From positions 41,194,929 to 41,258,928 of the forward strand of contig OU342635.1 of the NCBI GenBank assembly GCA_910589415.1: a DNA stretch of 64,000 nt. The letters run 5' to 3'. The notes under the pieces were generated by a model. That model was not told the DNA's origin. It ran no database searches and was given only the letters and a program-made list of their open reading frames with translations. Positions 30,501 through 41,053 of this stretch are shown here, in pieces. Positions within the stretch are counted from its first letter, which is position 1. Every line of letters begins with the position of its first letter. The stretch is from Malachius bipustulatus (taxonomy: Eukaryota; Arthropoda; Insecta; Coleoptera; Melyridae). A program made the position numbers and the translations under genes.

Positions 30501-33500
30501 AGTAAAGTTAAAAATTAAAAGTTTCTTATTTATTATATATTTATGAAAAGTCAAATATAAATAATACCAACCTGTATTAAAATACGAAGCAATATTTTGT
30601 CACCGGCAGAACTCTACTTATACGATAAACGAATTTGGTTATTTTTTTACGATAAAGAATTTTTCAATTATATGCAAAGACAATAAGGTAGGACTCTTAT
30701 TTATACCTACCCATACTTGACCATTAATAACCTCCCCAAATCACACACACCCTTTGACGAAGCCCTAATTGAATGAATTGGAAAAAGAAGACTCCTTGAC
30801 AATTTAAATTTCATGAACATCTAGATTTTATATTTGGAGTCCCCCACTCTGTATCTCTCTGAAAGTTTCAATTTGACTGTTTAAAATTATCCCGTTAATC
30901 TCTTTAAAATTTAACCAAAATAACCGAAAAGACTTGCCCTTTTAAAAGTCCCTAATCATGGTAAATTTATGATAATTTTCTTGATATCGACGCTGTACTG
31001 TAACCTTTTATTCGTTCTGACAAATACATCTAGCAATACATCGTGAACTTTTTTTTCAATTTTTTTTTTCTTCAACACATAATTTGAAGTTTTCACTTCA
31101 ATTCGTCTCGCGTATGATGGCACTTTTATCAAAAATAAAAAAATTCCTCACTGGTCGAAACTTAGCGTACACTTATTTAAAAATTATTAAATCGATTAAA
31201 TTTCTCCTTTATTTTTTCTCACATTCCCTTATGAATTATCGTGAAAATTAGAAAAGCAATCGCAACGACAATTAAGTCACCTAAATGCGTGTAAATTTCA
31301 CATTGGTCTTTTAATAACGAAGATATGACAAGTTTAAAAATAATTTTTCTTACAAACGTGGTGATGTTGTTGCTGGTGTATCTACCTAACCAAGCAATCG
31401 CATAGGTATGGTATAACACGCATTATTATACCCGCTGAGCGCTAGGAATGAGAGCTTGGAGGCGTTCGCATTTCGCAAGGCTGCTGCCTCGCAGTTCGAG
31501 TTCAATAAGAGTTCAAATCCACGAAAGGATCATTACTACTTTTTTTTAAATATGTAAATTGTTTGATAAAAAAAAAAGATGTAGATATAAGTATGGGCTG
31601 TGGTCCTTCAAGAGCGATATAGAAAAAAAATACCACAAAAAGAGATGACAGATTTTAATTATGGACTGAAATCTAATGATCACAGGACTTTCTGATTATG
31701 TCATAAAAGGAAAGTTCGGTTCGCTCTTTTAATCAAGAGCTTCAGGAATCAAAAGAAACTTTACTTACAGTAGACGTTGCTAGAGTTCATTCTTTTAGGT
31801 ACGTGCCTAAACTAGGTCGACCAAAAGAATGAACCTGTAGTTCAACGGCCATCGGTTGTTGCTCTAATACTTATTAGAAGAGATGAGGTGAATTATTTGG
31901 ATATAGCGTTGCTGGAACGGAGTTATGCGACTCTTATGAAATTTAAATCGCTACACGACGTTCGATGTTTAACACGCTTGGATTTTAGCTTGATGTTAAG
32001 GAAAATTCTTCACTGTCCGTGAAAAGAACCACAATGGCCGTGCAGTTAAATGTTAGTCAGTTTGAAACGTAATTTCTCGAACTAACCTAAACACTCTTTG
32101 GTTTTTGATTTCAGACTCAATTTTTGTTAAGATAAACTGCTAGAAGCTGGTGTACTTCTTTTTTTTTAATACAGGCACGAGAAAAGATAAAAATTAAGAT
32201 AGAATTTAGGTAAGGTTAATTTTATAGGTGAGGTTTTCGCGTCCTCGGTACCCGCGTCCTCTCGCCTTCACGCCAGAGCCTGCTATCCCTGTCGACACTT
32301 TTCTCTTCCTTATGCGTGTCGTAATCGTAAGTCACGTGTCCGCCCATGGTCCAATAAAAAAAAACCATTGTCACGACACTTCCACGTCGTCCTCATCGAC
32401 TTCCACGTAGACGCTTTTCGTGCGAGCGACGCACCTTTCAGGTGATGCTTTCATTCACGATCAAAAGGGTCCGTGAATTTACACGCGATACTTTTAAGAA
32501 AAAGGTCGCTTGGAATTTTAGCTCGAAATATTTTTTTTTATGTTAGTATGCGTAAATAAACTTCAACGCCGTGAATGCGTTACAGTGTTGATATGTGTAT
32601 TCTATGAAAATAAGTTGACAAGTAACGTTTTTCGTCAGCAATGGATGAAATCGCGCGCGTGCATCGCCTGGTGATAAAATTTCTTCATTTGAAAGGGGAA
32701 AAACCCAAGAGATAAAAGATGAGTTGAGCTCAGTGTCGGTGAACCGTCTTACCTACTGACTGAAGAAGTCGATTTAGTGCAACTGTGGTGGAAAATTGCT
32801 GCGAAAAAAAAGTGGTAAAAAAGATTTACAGGAGACTTGGGTATGAGAAAATTATACGCGCGTTGGGTGCCGCGTTTGTTGATAATCGATAAAAGTGGGT
32901 CTACGGCTCGACACGTCGCGTGAGTGTCTTGAACTGTATAGAAAAAAATCCAGTAGAATTTTTGCTACATTTAATTACTGCGTCGATGAAACCTGGGCTC
33001 ATCACCATAATATACTCCCGAGACCAAATGATCAATCGATGCAGTGGATCGAGGTAGGATAACCAGCTCCGAAGAAGGTGAAGGTCGTTCTTTAGGCGTG
33101 AAAATTGCATTGCAAAAGTTTTTTGAGACAGCCATGGGACTATTATGATTGAGTACCTCCAAAAAGGTGAAACCATTACACCGCATTGTTGGATCGATCG
33201 AACGCCAACATCAAGGAAAACGACCTCACTTGGCCAAGAAGAAAGCAGTGCTGCTTCATTAGGATAACACTCGGGTGCATACGTGCGTGGTTGAAACTCT
33301 GTGCAATGGAAAAATTGCACGAACCGAAATTCGAATGCTTCCGCACCCATTCTATTCCCCAGAAAACGCTGTAGCGGTATTTTTTGGGTTCACCAGACAG
33401 TTTCTTCAACGAGCGAAGAATGATAGCTATTATCCACGAGAACGAAAATTTTAACACGAGCCGTCAGGCGAGTGTTGGAACGTTTGAGTGGATAATAGCT

Positions 33501-36500
33501 ATCCTTCGCGAGATGAAGACGCTATTTTCTCTTCGACCTTTTAAGAAAATCGTTGAAAAAAAACCTTTTCAATAGACTTATTTTCTTGATATTTGCGTTG
33601 TCATCTTTTACTAAATTCCCAGTCATTTCAATTATCAATAAAGGATATTCTGGAATGAAGAGCAGCCCTGAGGTCATTTCTTATCAGACCACCACCCAGT
33701 TATTTTATATAATGTTTAATATTTTCATGAATACAAATTATCTAACCTGCTGGTTATTACGATCTGTCTGGTCAGGTCAGGTGCTCTGGTGCCTGGCGTT
33801 GATTGAAGCGCCTATACTGCGCGCATCTAAATTATTGATTTTTCAGCTTCATTCACAATATTTCACATATACGAGTATAGTCACAATAATGAGGTTAGAG
33901 CTTATTTATCAGAATCGGAATGTATAATAAATAACTATAAACGATCGGTAATAGGTTGAAGATAAGCCAAGAGCGTTTCAATAGTTGGTCGGCGATAGGT
34001 AGCCGTGGCATTATCTTAACATGTTTGACGTAACGCAGTTAATTTTCGAAATTAAGTTCTAAAAATGCCGAGCAGTGATTGGCTTAAATGGAACATTCCC
34101 TCATCGCAAGCGGTGAGGGAATGAACATTCCCTCATCGCATGGGGATTGTACGTCATTAGTTAACTGAAATTGGCAGTATAAAGAACGTATATTACTAAA
34201 TGGTCGAAGAGAAAGAATTTTTTCTGGCGGTTTGAAGAGTTGGAAAAATAAGCCTTTAACCAAATATATTGAGTAACGAGGAGATTACCTATACAGGGTG
34301 TCCCACGACCTGACTGCCATAGCTTAAGGGTAGGTGTAGTTTTTCAAGGCGATTCAGGATCTGGTTTTGAAATTTTCCTGAGGCCCTTCGTTTCGATTAT
34401 ACAGGCGTGATTTGTGCAATTTGCCGAAATCTTTGATGAGCGATATCTTTTGAACGAATTGATCGAATTTAACGAAATTTGGTAGATATGCTCTACTAAT
34501 GACACTTAATACATCGCATTTTTCGCTGATTCGAAAACTGCAGGGCCGTACTAATTTTTTTTTTTGATATTTTTCGGCTTTGTCGAAAAGTTCACCCTGT
34601 ATGCATTTTATTCAAAGTTTGGTGCCATTTTCTAAAACTACGTGAAAAATGCTACAATTATGGTAGAAAAATACTTGGCATCATTGAACTGAATCGAGAA
34701 GAAAATTCAGTTTTTTAGTTTTTTATTCGGAATTTCAATTCATGTGTTGTTCATAATTGAAGACAAATCAAATGTGGTTTTTTAAAACTTGCGTATTTTG
34801 TAGTTATTTCAAATAAATTTACTTTATCTACAGATTTAGCCAAGATTGGCGGGTAGCCTCCTTAACAGGACCTCGTTACACTGACATACAAAACCCATTC
34901 TCATGGTTATTTTGAAGGCCTAGATTTCTGTGGTAATGCTTCTGTTTGAAATGATTCGCGCAAATGAGTCAGAATGAAAGAGGGTTTATTAGTTTTGGTG
35001 ACAGTTGTCGAGACGATTGATCTACAAGCTATTCAAACCACCGTTGATTCTTTTCATTTCGGGATAATGATCGAGGTTTTCTCGGCCACGCTTTTTTACT
35101 TGTGAATCCCAGCGAGCGTAATAAGGCACTGCTAAGTATCTCTTAGAATAAAGTATAGGTGTTTTTAAAATTCATTTGTAAACAGGGTTTGTAAAGGGAC
35201 CCTGTAAAAATGCATACAGGGTGAACTTTTCGACAAAACCGAAAGATATCAATAAAATAAGTACGGCCCTGCAGTTTTCAAATCGGAGAAAAATGCGAGG
35301 TATTAAGTGTCATTAGTAGAGCATATCTACCAAATTTCGTTAAATTCGATCAATTCGTTCAAAAGATATCGCTCATCAAAGATTTCGGCAAATTGCACAA
35401 ATCACCCTGTATACTCGAAACGAAGGGCCTCAGGAAAATTTCAAAACCAGATCCTGAATCGCCTTGAAAAACTACACCTACCCTTAAGCTATGGCAGTCA
35501 GGTCGTGGGACACCCTGTATGTCCGGAAATAAATTTCGTCTTGGCTCAAAACTGAAAATGCCTGAAACTTTTCAAACAACCCTCGTATTCCAACAGTTAG
35601 TAGAATGTATTGCCGTTCTGGTAACCGTCGCTTTGATATTTCTGAAACGTAGAGCTAATTCGCGTATGTTAGTAAAAAAATATTATACATCTACACATTT
35701 ACGTATACCCTGTATTGTTAGTCCATCATGTCCCTAGGTACGTAAATCTAAATCACTTTTAATAAAATTTACCTCCAACCTCCAAGACTTGATTATAAAC
35801 TCTTTTTTTTATAAAATTTTCTATACGGTATTAGAGATCACGAGAGGGAAAAAATTAAGTGAAAATTCTCTCTCGGTATTGAATTTCCTTATTATACTCG
35901 TACAATAAAACTGCGATAGGTAGGTATAAGTAATAAAGACTATCAGAAGAGAAGGAAACACGTTTTGCATTAGAACTTTATACCTATTATCTATATACCT
36001 ACGCTTCAGGTGAAAACTTGCGCATAAATTTGCAATGAATAATTATCAGTTAATTTAACCAACACCATCCTTTTCTCTCATCTCTTATAATAATGCATGC
36101 ATATAAGGTACTCGACGCTGCACCACGACAAACAAAAAATGGGTCATATCAAAGGGAATTTAATACTTTCATCTATCGCGTTTTTACAGTGAATTCAAAA
36201 AAGAAACGACTAAAAATTGCTTGTAGGTATTAGCATACGTTTGACCAAACTAATTTTTGTGTTCTATTTAGAAAGATGAAAAGAGCGAGTATAAAAAAAA
36301 ACTTGAACAAGTGAAGCAATTGGTAGGTAATTAAATTTCCTGTTGTAATTATTGGAAACTGGAAAAATAACTGTCAGAGACGTTCATTTTTATACTACAA
36401 TAGAGACTCAGTTATTTTTAGACAGTTTGATGCTTCTGCTATAATTATTATAATTCTGCTATAAACTAAGTCGATTTAAGTCAACTTATCTTACCCAAAA

Positions 36501-39500
36501 GTCAAGTTAGCTACGCTTCAGCCAACCACACTTTCAGCCAGGGAGAGGGATTTCGAATAATTTTCAGCTTTTTCTTTCGTTATTTACTGTTTTATTAAAA
36601 ATATTTGATTTGCTATAAAATTATCGTAAACTGGAAAAAATCTTAATTATTGAAACGCCACGGCTAGCCACGCTTTCGTCCACTTTCTAAAAAATCATTT
36701 TTGCTGAAATTTTGCTCGAAAAAGTCCGAAATTTTATAATATTGCCGGCCACGCTTTCGGCCACGAATTTAACAAACTGAAAAAATTCTTTTTTCTGAAT
36801 TTGGCTCAAAAAAGTCCAAAAATTCATAATAATAATAATAATAATAATAATGCTTTCGGCCATGGACATAAAAAACTGAATAAAAAAACTGACATAAATT
36901 TTGCTGAAAAAAGACCTAAATTTTAACATTGGCCAACCTCGCTTTCGGTCACGGACTTTACAAACTGAAGAAACAAAGTTTTTTACTGAAAATTTGCTGA
37001 AAAAGGTCCCAAATTTTATAATAATATTTATTATTATCAACAAAAAAACAAATATTTCCATTCCAGCCGTCAATAACGAAAGAAAAATTTCTGCTGGACA
37101 TTAATCGAAGTTCCTCTCCCTGGCCGAAAGCGTGGCTGGCCGAAGCGTGCGGCTATAGCTTGACTTGGGTACCTACTACTTATCTTAGCCCGAAGCTGCT
37201 TGCGTTTGGCACTAGGAGATATGCCAGAATGCCAATTCTCAAATTATTTTTTCATTATAAAAGCTAAACCGCTGAAAGCGATTTTGATGAAATTTGGTAT
37301 GACGTTATGGTTCTATAGGACAAAAACTGCAGTACTAAAATTTCTCGTCGCGTTAATTCATTGGCGTAGATCATGGGTTTTTTTGGGTTTTGCACCCTTT
37401 GAACTTCTACGCTTATGGAATTTAAAAAATTTAATTACCAAGCGTAGATTAGTCGACTCATTTTCTACAAAAAGGTATTATTCTTCATAAAAGTTGCTTA
37501 ACCTTATAGTTTCGAAGAAAATCTCATTTGAATGTTGATTTTTACAGGAAATTTCATAATTTTTTTCATGGGATTTCCTTGATTTACATAAAATAATAAA
37601 ATTAATTTACATTTCAACATTCAAATGAGATTTCCTTCCAAACCATAAGCTTAGGCGACTTTTATACAGAGCACCTTTTTTGTACAAAATTTTTGTCGAC
37701 AAATTTACGAGCGTTATTTATAAATTTTTAAATCCATTGGCGTAGAAGTTCAAAACGTGTGAAACCTAAAAAACCCAGAAATCTACGCCAATGAACTAAC
37801 GTCATGGGTAATTTTTATCAGAGAGCGTCTCGGAGGTCAAGAAGTTGTAAATACGATTATATTTCCGAGACGAAAATTTAGACTCTTAACAAAATTGATC
37901 AGAAAAAATGAACCCAGTGGGATTCGATGACGGAGCCGTGTACATTTTCGACAAAAATGTATAGTGGCAGAAAAATCACCCTAATGTTGAACCCTTTATT
38001 TTATTAGTGTGCTGCTAGGCCCAAAAGGGACTGGGCGAATTCGTCGAGAATCGTCAGGAAGATGAATAATAACAGTTGATAAATTATTGGTGAACGGATC
38101 AGAAATATAAAACGAGGCTATTTGATGAGGTCATTTCTGAGTCCTTACCTCGAAGCCAGCAAAGCCGCACACGAGATTGGCCGATTAGTATTATGCATTT
38201 CGCCACAATCGAAAAATGCCAGACGATTCAAAATAATCTTATTTTGGTGATAATTATACCATTGTATAACGGACCATGTCTATTTATTGTTTGCAACCAA
38301 GAAAGTATTAATTAAAAATAATTAGAAAATCCGTTGAAGGGTGCGCTGTCAATTAAGGTAAATAATAATAATTGAATCGATGTGTAGATAACCTTGTTTG
38401 AACAGATAGATTTTATCTTCCCTTATCAAATTGAATAGAGTATGATGATAAATTAATTAACTTGGTCCGGCATGCCTTTATTATTCCGCGGGATGTATTC
38501 AATCCAGTGTGCTGTTTCATTTTATTAATTTACAGAAACGACCCTTGAATCCTGAAAACTCTTCAGCACAACTTTCGGAGGGACCTTAATTTTAGCTCGC
38601 ACGTACCGGCGCCGTCTTTATTATTCATAATTATTAACGAGATAAGGTTGAGATAAACGAGAAGTTGATTAAGCCTTGATAAATAATTACTGTAAAAAAA
38701 TATTGCAAGTAACGCGCTGTGCTGTAATAATTAATTTATAAACCGTAAGCGTGTATGTAAAATGTTCCATTACCTACCTCTCTATATATGTAGAAGAAGA
38801 GTAGGTAAAGTACCGAAGTACGTACTAGTTAATCTCTATATACAGGATGTCCAGTTTAAAATGCAGTACATGGGTATATTGGAAACTGCAAGAGATACAG
38901 GGTCGGTTAAATTGGAGAAAAGTTGCACAATTTGATGCTTAATAAGAATTTGATTTTTTTGTTTTAATATTTCCAATAGTTGATGAAATATCCTGAAAAA
39001 ACTGAAAAATCAAAATTTCTTATTTTGCTCATATCTTTTTTATTATTGGAAATTAATTAATTATTTTTTGTAGGCTTACATAAGTCGTCAAAAGCTATCC
39101 GTTTAACATTACAAAAATTTTCAAAACCGACTAGATCCCAAATTTTTCATAGCCAACTTTTGTTTCTCTTATGGCCGCCATATTGGTTTTCTATGTCATT
39201 CGGTATGAAAAAAATAATGGAAACCAAAAACTAATAAACTTCAAAAAATAAATTTCAAAAATTTTTATTCTTCTTTTTCCTTAATAAAGACAACTTTTTA
39301 GACAGAATATCATAGAGAAATTAAAAAACCATGAGGTAAGCAGTATGACTTCATAATGACGTATTTCAGCGAATTTTTTTTGGGTTTTTTCGAAAAAAGA
39401 AGAATAAAAATTTTTGAAATTTATTTTTTAAAGTTTATTAGTTTTTGGTTTCCATTATTTTTTTCATACCGGATGACATAGAAAAACAATATGGCGGCCA

Positions 39501-40024
39501 TGAGAAACACAAAAGTTGACTATGAAAATATATAATAGTATATATATATAGGTAATATAATAGTCGGCTTTGAATATTTTTGTAATGTCAAACGGATAGC
39601 TTTTGACGACTTATGTAAGCATACAAAAAATAATTAATTAATTTCCAATAATAAAAAAGATATGGGTAAAATAAGAAACTTTGATGTTTCAGTTTTTTCA
39701 GGACATTTCAGCAACTATTGGAAATATTAAAAAAAAATCAAATTCTTATTAAGCATAAAATTGTGCAACTTTTCTCTAATTTAACCAACCCTGTTGGTTA
39801 ATCTCTTGTATCTCTTGTCGTTTCCAATATAAGTACCCATATACTGCGTTTTAAACTGTGACACCCGGTATATTTATTTTTAAACTCTAATAATGGAATA
39901 ATAAAAAATACTTACCAACTTTATGGCATCCTGGTTTTTGCCAAGCGTCTCTCGCTGTCACGCTTGTTACTAAAAATGCATTTGATAAAGAGAGAATTGT
40001 CAGAAATAGCCAGCAGGCCAGCAT
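27242..40024 (-). CDS. GPA2: Glycoprotein hormone alpha-2 (thyrostimulin alpha subunit), with two alternative terminal exons
   Basis: GPA2 pairs with GPB5 to form thyrostimulin, a secreted cystine-knot hormone acting on an LGR1-type receptor. The shared coding exon, 40024-39916, starts at ATG after an acceptor (TTTCAG). It encodes a hydrophobic signal peptide and AWQKPGCHKV, and ends in phase 1 at GTAAGT. Two separate exons can follow: 29533-29274 or 27501-27242. Each is 260 nt, begins in the matching phase after a good acceptor, encodes HTRKISIP...CRG(Y/F)CESW...CYHCKKD and ends with its own stop. Either gives a 122-residue protein with the ten cysteines expected of mature GPA2. I see no second signal exon between the two knot exons (27502-29273). 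The beta partner GPB5 is not visible in this window. Confidence 0.9.
28190..28600 (+). repeat. LTR-like sequence (solo LTR candidate)
   Basis: Contains CCACGTCCGGCGTGTATATAAGAA (TATA box near 28288) followed, some 260 bp on, by an AATAAA (28558). It shares its core with 47220-47470: CCAGTGAAGCT, CCACGTCCGGC, GTCAGTTTGGATTG, AAGTGAAATCAGAGATTAGA and GTAAGACTTTTT. Promoter, R-like region and poly(A) signal in this order suggest an LTR. Exact ends and target duplication are not resolved. Confidence 0.5.
28841..29042 (+). mobile_element. tRNA-derived SINE
   Basis: The 5' part resembles a tRNA: an A-box-like ACTAAGCCGTTGAGG and a B box GGATTCGAATCCC near 28872. Next comes a body of about 130 bp and an A-rich end (TATAAAAAAAAA). 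The 7-bp repeat ATTTGAC at 28834-28840 and 29043-29049 is a candidate target duplication. Confidence 0.6.
29274..29533 (-). CDS. GPA2: GPA2 alternative terminal exon A (proximal)
   Basis: Encodes 85 residues plus stop TGA (29274-29276), following TTTCAG at 29539-29534. The phase-1 junction makes Ala where exon B gives Gly. All nine cysteines and the CRGYCESW and CCNIMETEP blocks are kept. Differences cluster between CESW and QPVTSVG, and in the segment after MCVDG/LCLDG. No stop or frameshift indicates a pseudo-exon. Confidence 0.85.
32640..33375 (+). pseudogene. Mariner-family transposase relic (mellifera/SETMAR-like)
   Basis: Begins MDEIARVHRLVIKFLHLKGE, typical of the N-terminal helix-turn-helix, and later has SHGTIMIEYLQKGETI near 33130-33180. 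Multiple stops and frameshifts separate the blocks. Open frames on the other strand here are shadows. It lies in the large GPA2 intron. Confidence 0.7.
33421..33502. repeat. Short hairpin (GATAGCTATTATCCAC arms)
   Basis: GATAGCTATTATCCAC and its exact complement GTGGATAATAGCTATC enclose about 50 bases. It lies just downstream of the mariner relic. Confidence 0.7.
34291..35520. mobile_element. Long-TIR element (ACAGGGTGTCC family), 1.23 kb
   Basis: The terminal inverted repeats are about 315 bp (34291-34609 and 35206-35520). They are almost identical, begin ATACAGGGTGTCCCACGACC and contain further internal ACAGGGTGA/TCACCCTGTAT motifs. The unique centre of about 595 bp has no coding potential. 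High arm identity suggests recent movement or gene conversion. It lies in the GPA2 intron. Confidence 0.85.
36493..37170. mobile_element. TIR element with internal tandem repeats
   Basis: Inverted ends about 55-60 bp long contain AAGTCAAG, CCACGCTTTCGGCCAGG-like and GGGAGAGG blocks. Inside, three or four units of roughly 85-105 bp repeat the motif CCACGCTTTCGGCCAC followed by AT-rich ATTTTGCTGAAAAAGTCC-like sequence. A TAA/ATA microsatellite is at 36828-36851. An ORF across it (37073-36687) is an artefact of the repeat. Confidence 0.75.
37352..37800. mobile_element. Foldback hairpin element of about 450 bp
   Basis: GTTAATTCATTGGCGTAGAT at 37352-37371 is mirrored by ATCTACGCCAATGAACTAAC at 37781-37800. 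Further matching arm blocks include GAACTTCTACGC and the CATTTGAATGTTG pair around a centre near 37570. Arms are imperfect. No coding sequence. Confidence 0.75.
38839..39873. mobile_element. Foldback element of about 1.03 kb
   Basis: Both ends show TATAC(A/C)GG...GTCC/ACACCC and TTTAAA(A)TGCAGTA mirrored. The arms stay complementary through the CAAAAGTTG...ATATGGCGGCCAT and GAAATTTATTTTTT blocks to a centre near 39340. Only short stretches, such as the ATATAT run near 39540, are unpaired. A second, interrupted copy lies at 54880-56540, and a fragment near 51880-52200. Confidence 0.8.
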
Positions 40025-40127
40025 CCTGAAACAATTACTTTAATTAATACTTCAAATTATTTTTTGAATAAATATATACATAAATAATGAATAAATAAAA
40101 TGTTTAACAAGTTTACGTATAACTTAC

Positions 40128-40330
40128 GTGTGCGAAAGCGGAAAACCCGCGATGCCGTTTTGTCAGCGTCACGACGTCGAATGGGGGAAGATGTACGGCG
40201 ATTTGATTTTCTCTCTTTGTTGCACCCACGCACCCCCACCCTTGGAACCGCCTCCACGACTGACACCCCCATTCACAGAAGGTGGTCCTCCAAGAACTAC
40301 AAGACTTGGAAATAATCCGTCTGTCGCACA
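40128..40330 (-). other. GPA2: GPA2 5' untranslated first exon (start approximate)
   Basis: On the minus strand a GC- and CpG-richer block ends CGCACAC|GTAAGT (donor at 40127-40122). It is followed by a 102-base intron whose acceptor TTTCAG lies one base before the GPA2 ATG. The upstream limit is not visible. Confidence 0.6.
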
Positions 40331-40533
40331 CAGGCGGTTTTTGTTTGTTCCAAGCTATTGTAGAATTTACTGACTTCGTTCCGATTATTGAAACTTTATT
40401 GTATAAAGTAAATTATGACTTATTAATCACACAAAAACGGTACTAATGCGTTGTTTTTTTTTTAATATACTCGTCTTCACTTGCGTTTTTTTCTTCTGGG
40501 ATAGGTATGTGAGTTTTTCTCCTTAGTTCACAC

Positions 40534-41045
40534 CACGGTGTAAGATATATAGGTGAGTGAACGAAGCACGTATTTCAACAGTAAAGCGCGCGACGAAAAC
40601 CTGAACCTCAGTGTATGAGAGAGTCTTGCCAGCTGGGCTCTGACCTCTTGCTCTTACACATGCAAATTGCCATTATCAGGGTGTCATGCTACTCAATTTT
40701 ATTTTTTTTTTGAAGAAGCGATTAGCAAAAATGGGTAGAAACTGTGATTTACCGAATTGTAGAAGTTGATGCGATGAAACTATAACGGGTATTTCATCGA
40801 GTGACATTTTAACATTTAAATATTAATAAAATTAGAACATAAGAGCACGCGTTTATCAGCGAATATGCGTGAATCATTTATGCTAGCGCTTGTGCGCTTG
40901 TCCGAGAGAAGAGTACGGCAGAGCTAACCATTGCGAGCGAGAGCAACAAAACAAATGGGAAAAACAGATGTAACGTGACGAGTGGTGACGATATCGGGTC
41001 GCACTGGGGAGTCTTGTTCCAACACCTTAGTTATCTTACACCGTG
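40534..41045. mobile_element. P-element-like MITE (8-bp TSD) with a THAP-like remnant
   Basis: A perfect 14-bp TIR, CACGGTGTAAGATA, lies at both ends, flanked by the 8-bp duplication GTTCACAC at 40526-40533 and 41046-41053. Inside, 40731-40766 reads MGRNCDLPNCRS then a stop and CDETITGIS. This resembles the start of a THAP zinc-finger domain (C-x4-C), the DNA-binding domain of P transposases. The 512-bp size means most of the transposase is gone. It lies about 200 bp upstream of the GPA2 first exon. Confidence 0.75.
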
Positions 41046-41053
41046 GTTCACAC

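Noticed and set aside
31436..31570. tRNA gene or second SINE (GTTCAAATCC B-box-like motif)
   Set aside because: Only the B box is convincing; no cloverleaf and no target duplication.
32901..33457. 149- and 93-aa minus-strand ORFs
   Set aside because: They lie antisense to the mariner transposase relic and show no motif.
33553..33927. 124-aa plus-strand ORF
   Set aside because: AT-rich hydrophobic translation without a recognisable domain or gene context.
35307..35555. 82-aa ORF at the end of the long-TIR element
   Set aside because: Lies entirely in a terminal inverted repeat, and its mirror copy does not keep the frame.
36687..37073. 128-aa minus-strand ORF rich in Ile and Phe
   Set aside because: Produced by the tandem repeats of the 36.5-kb element.
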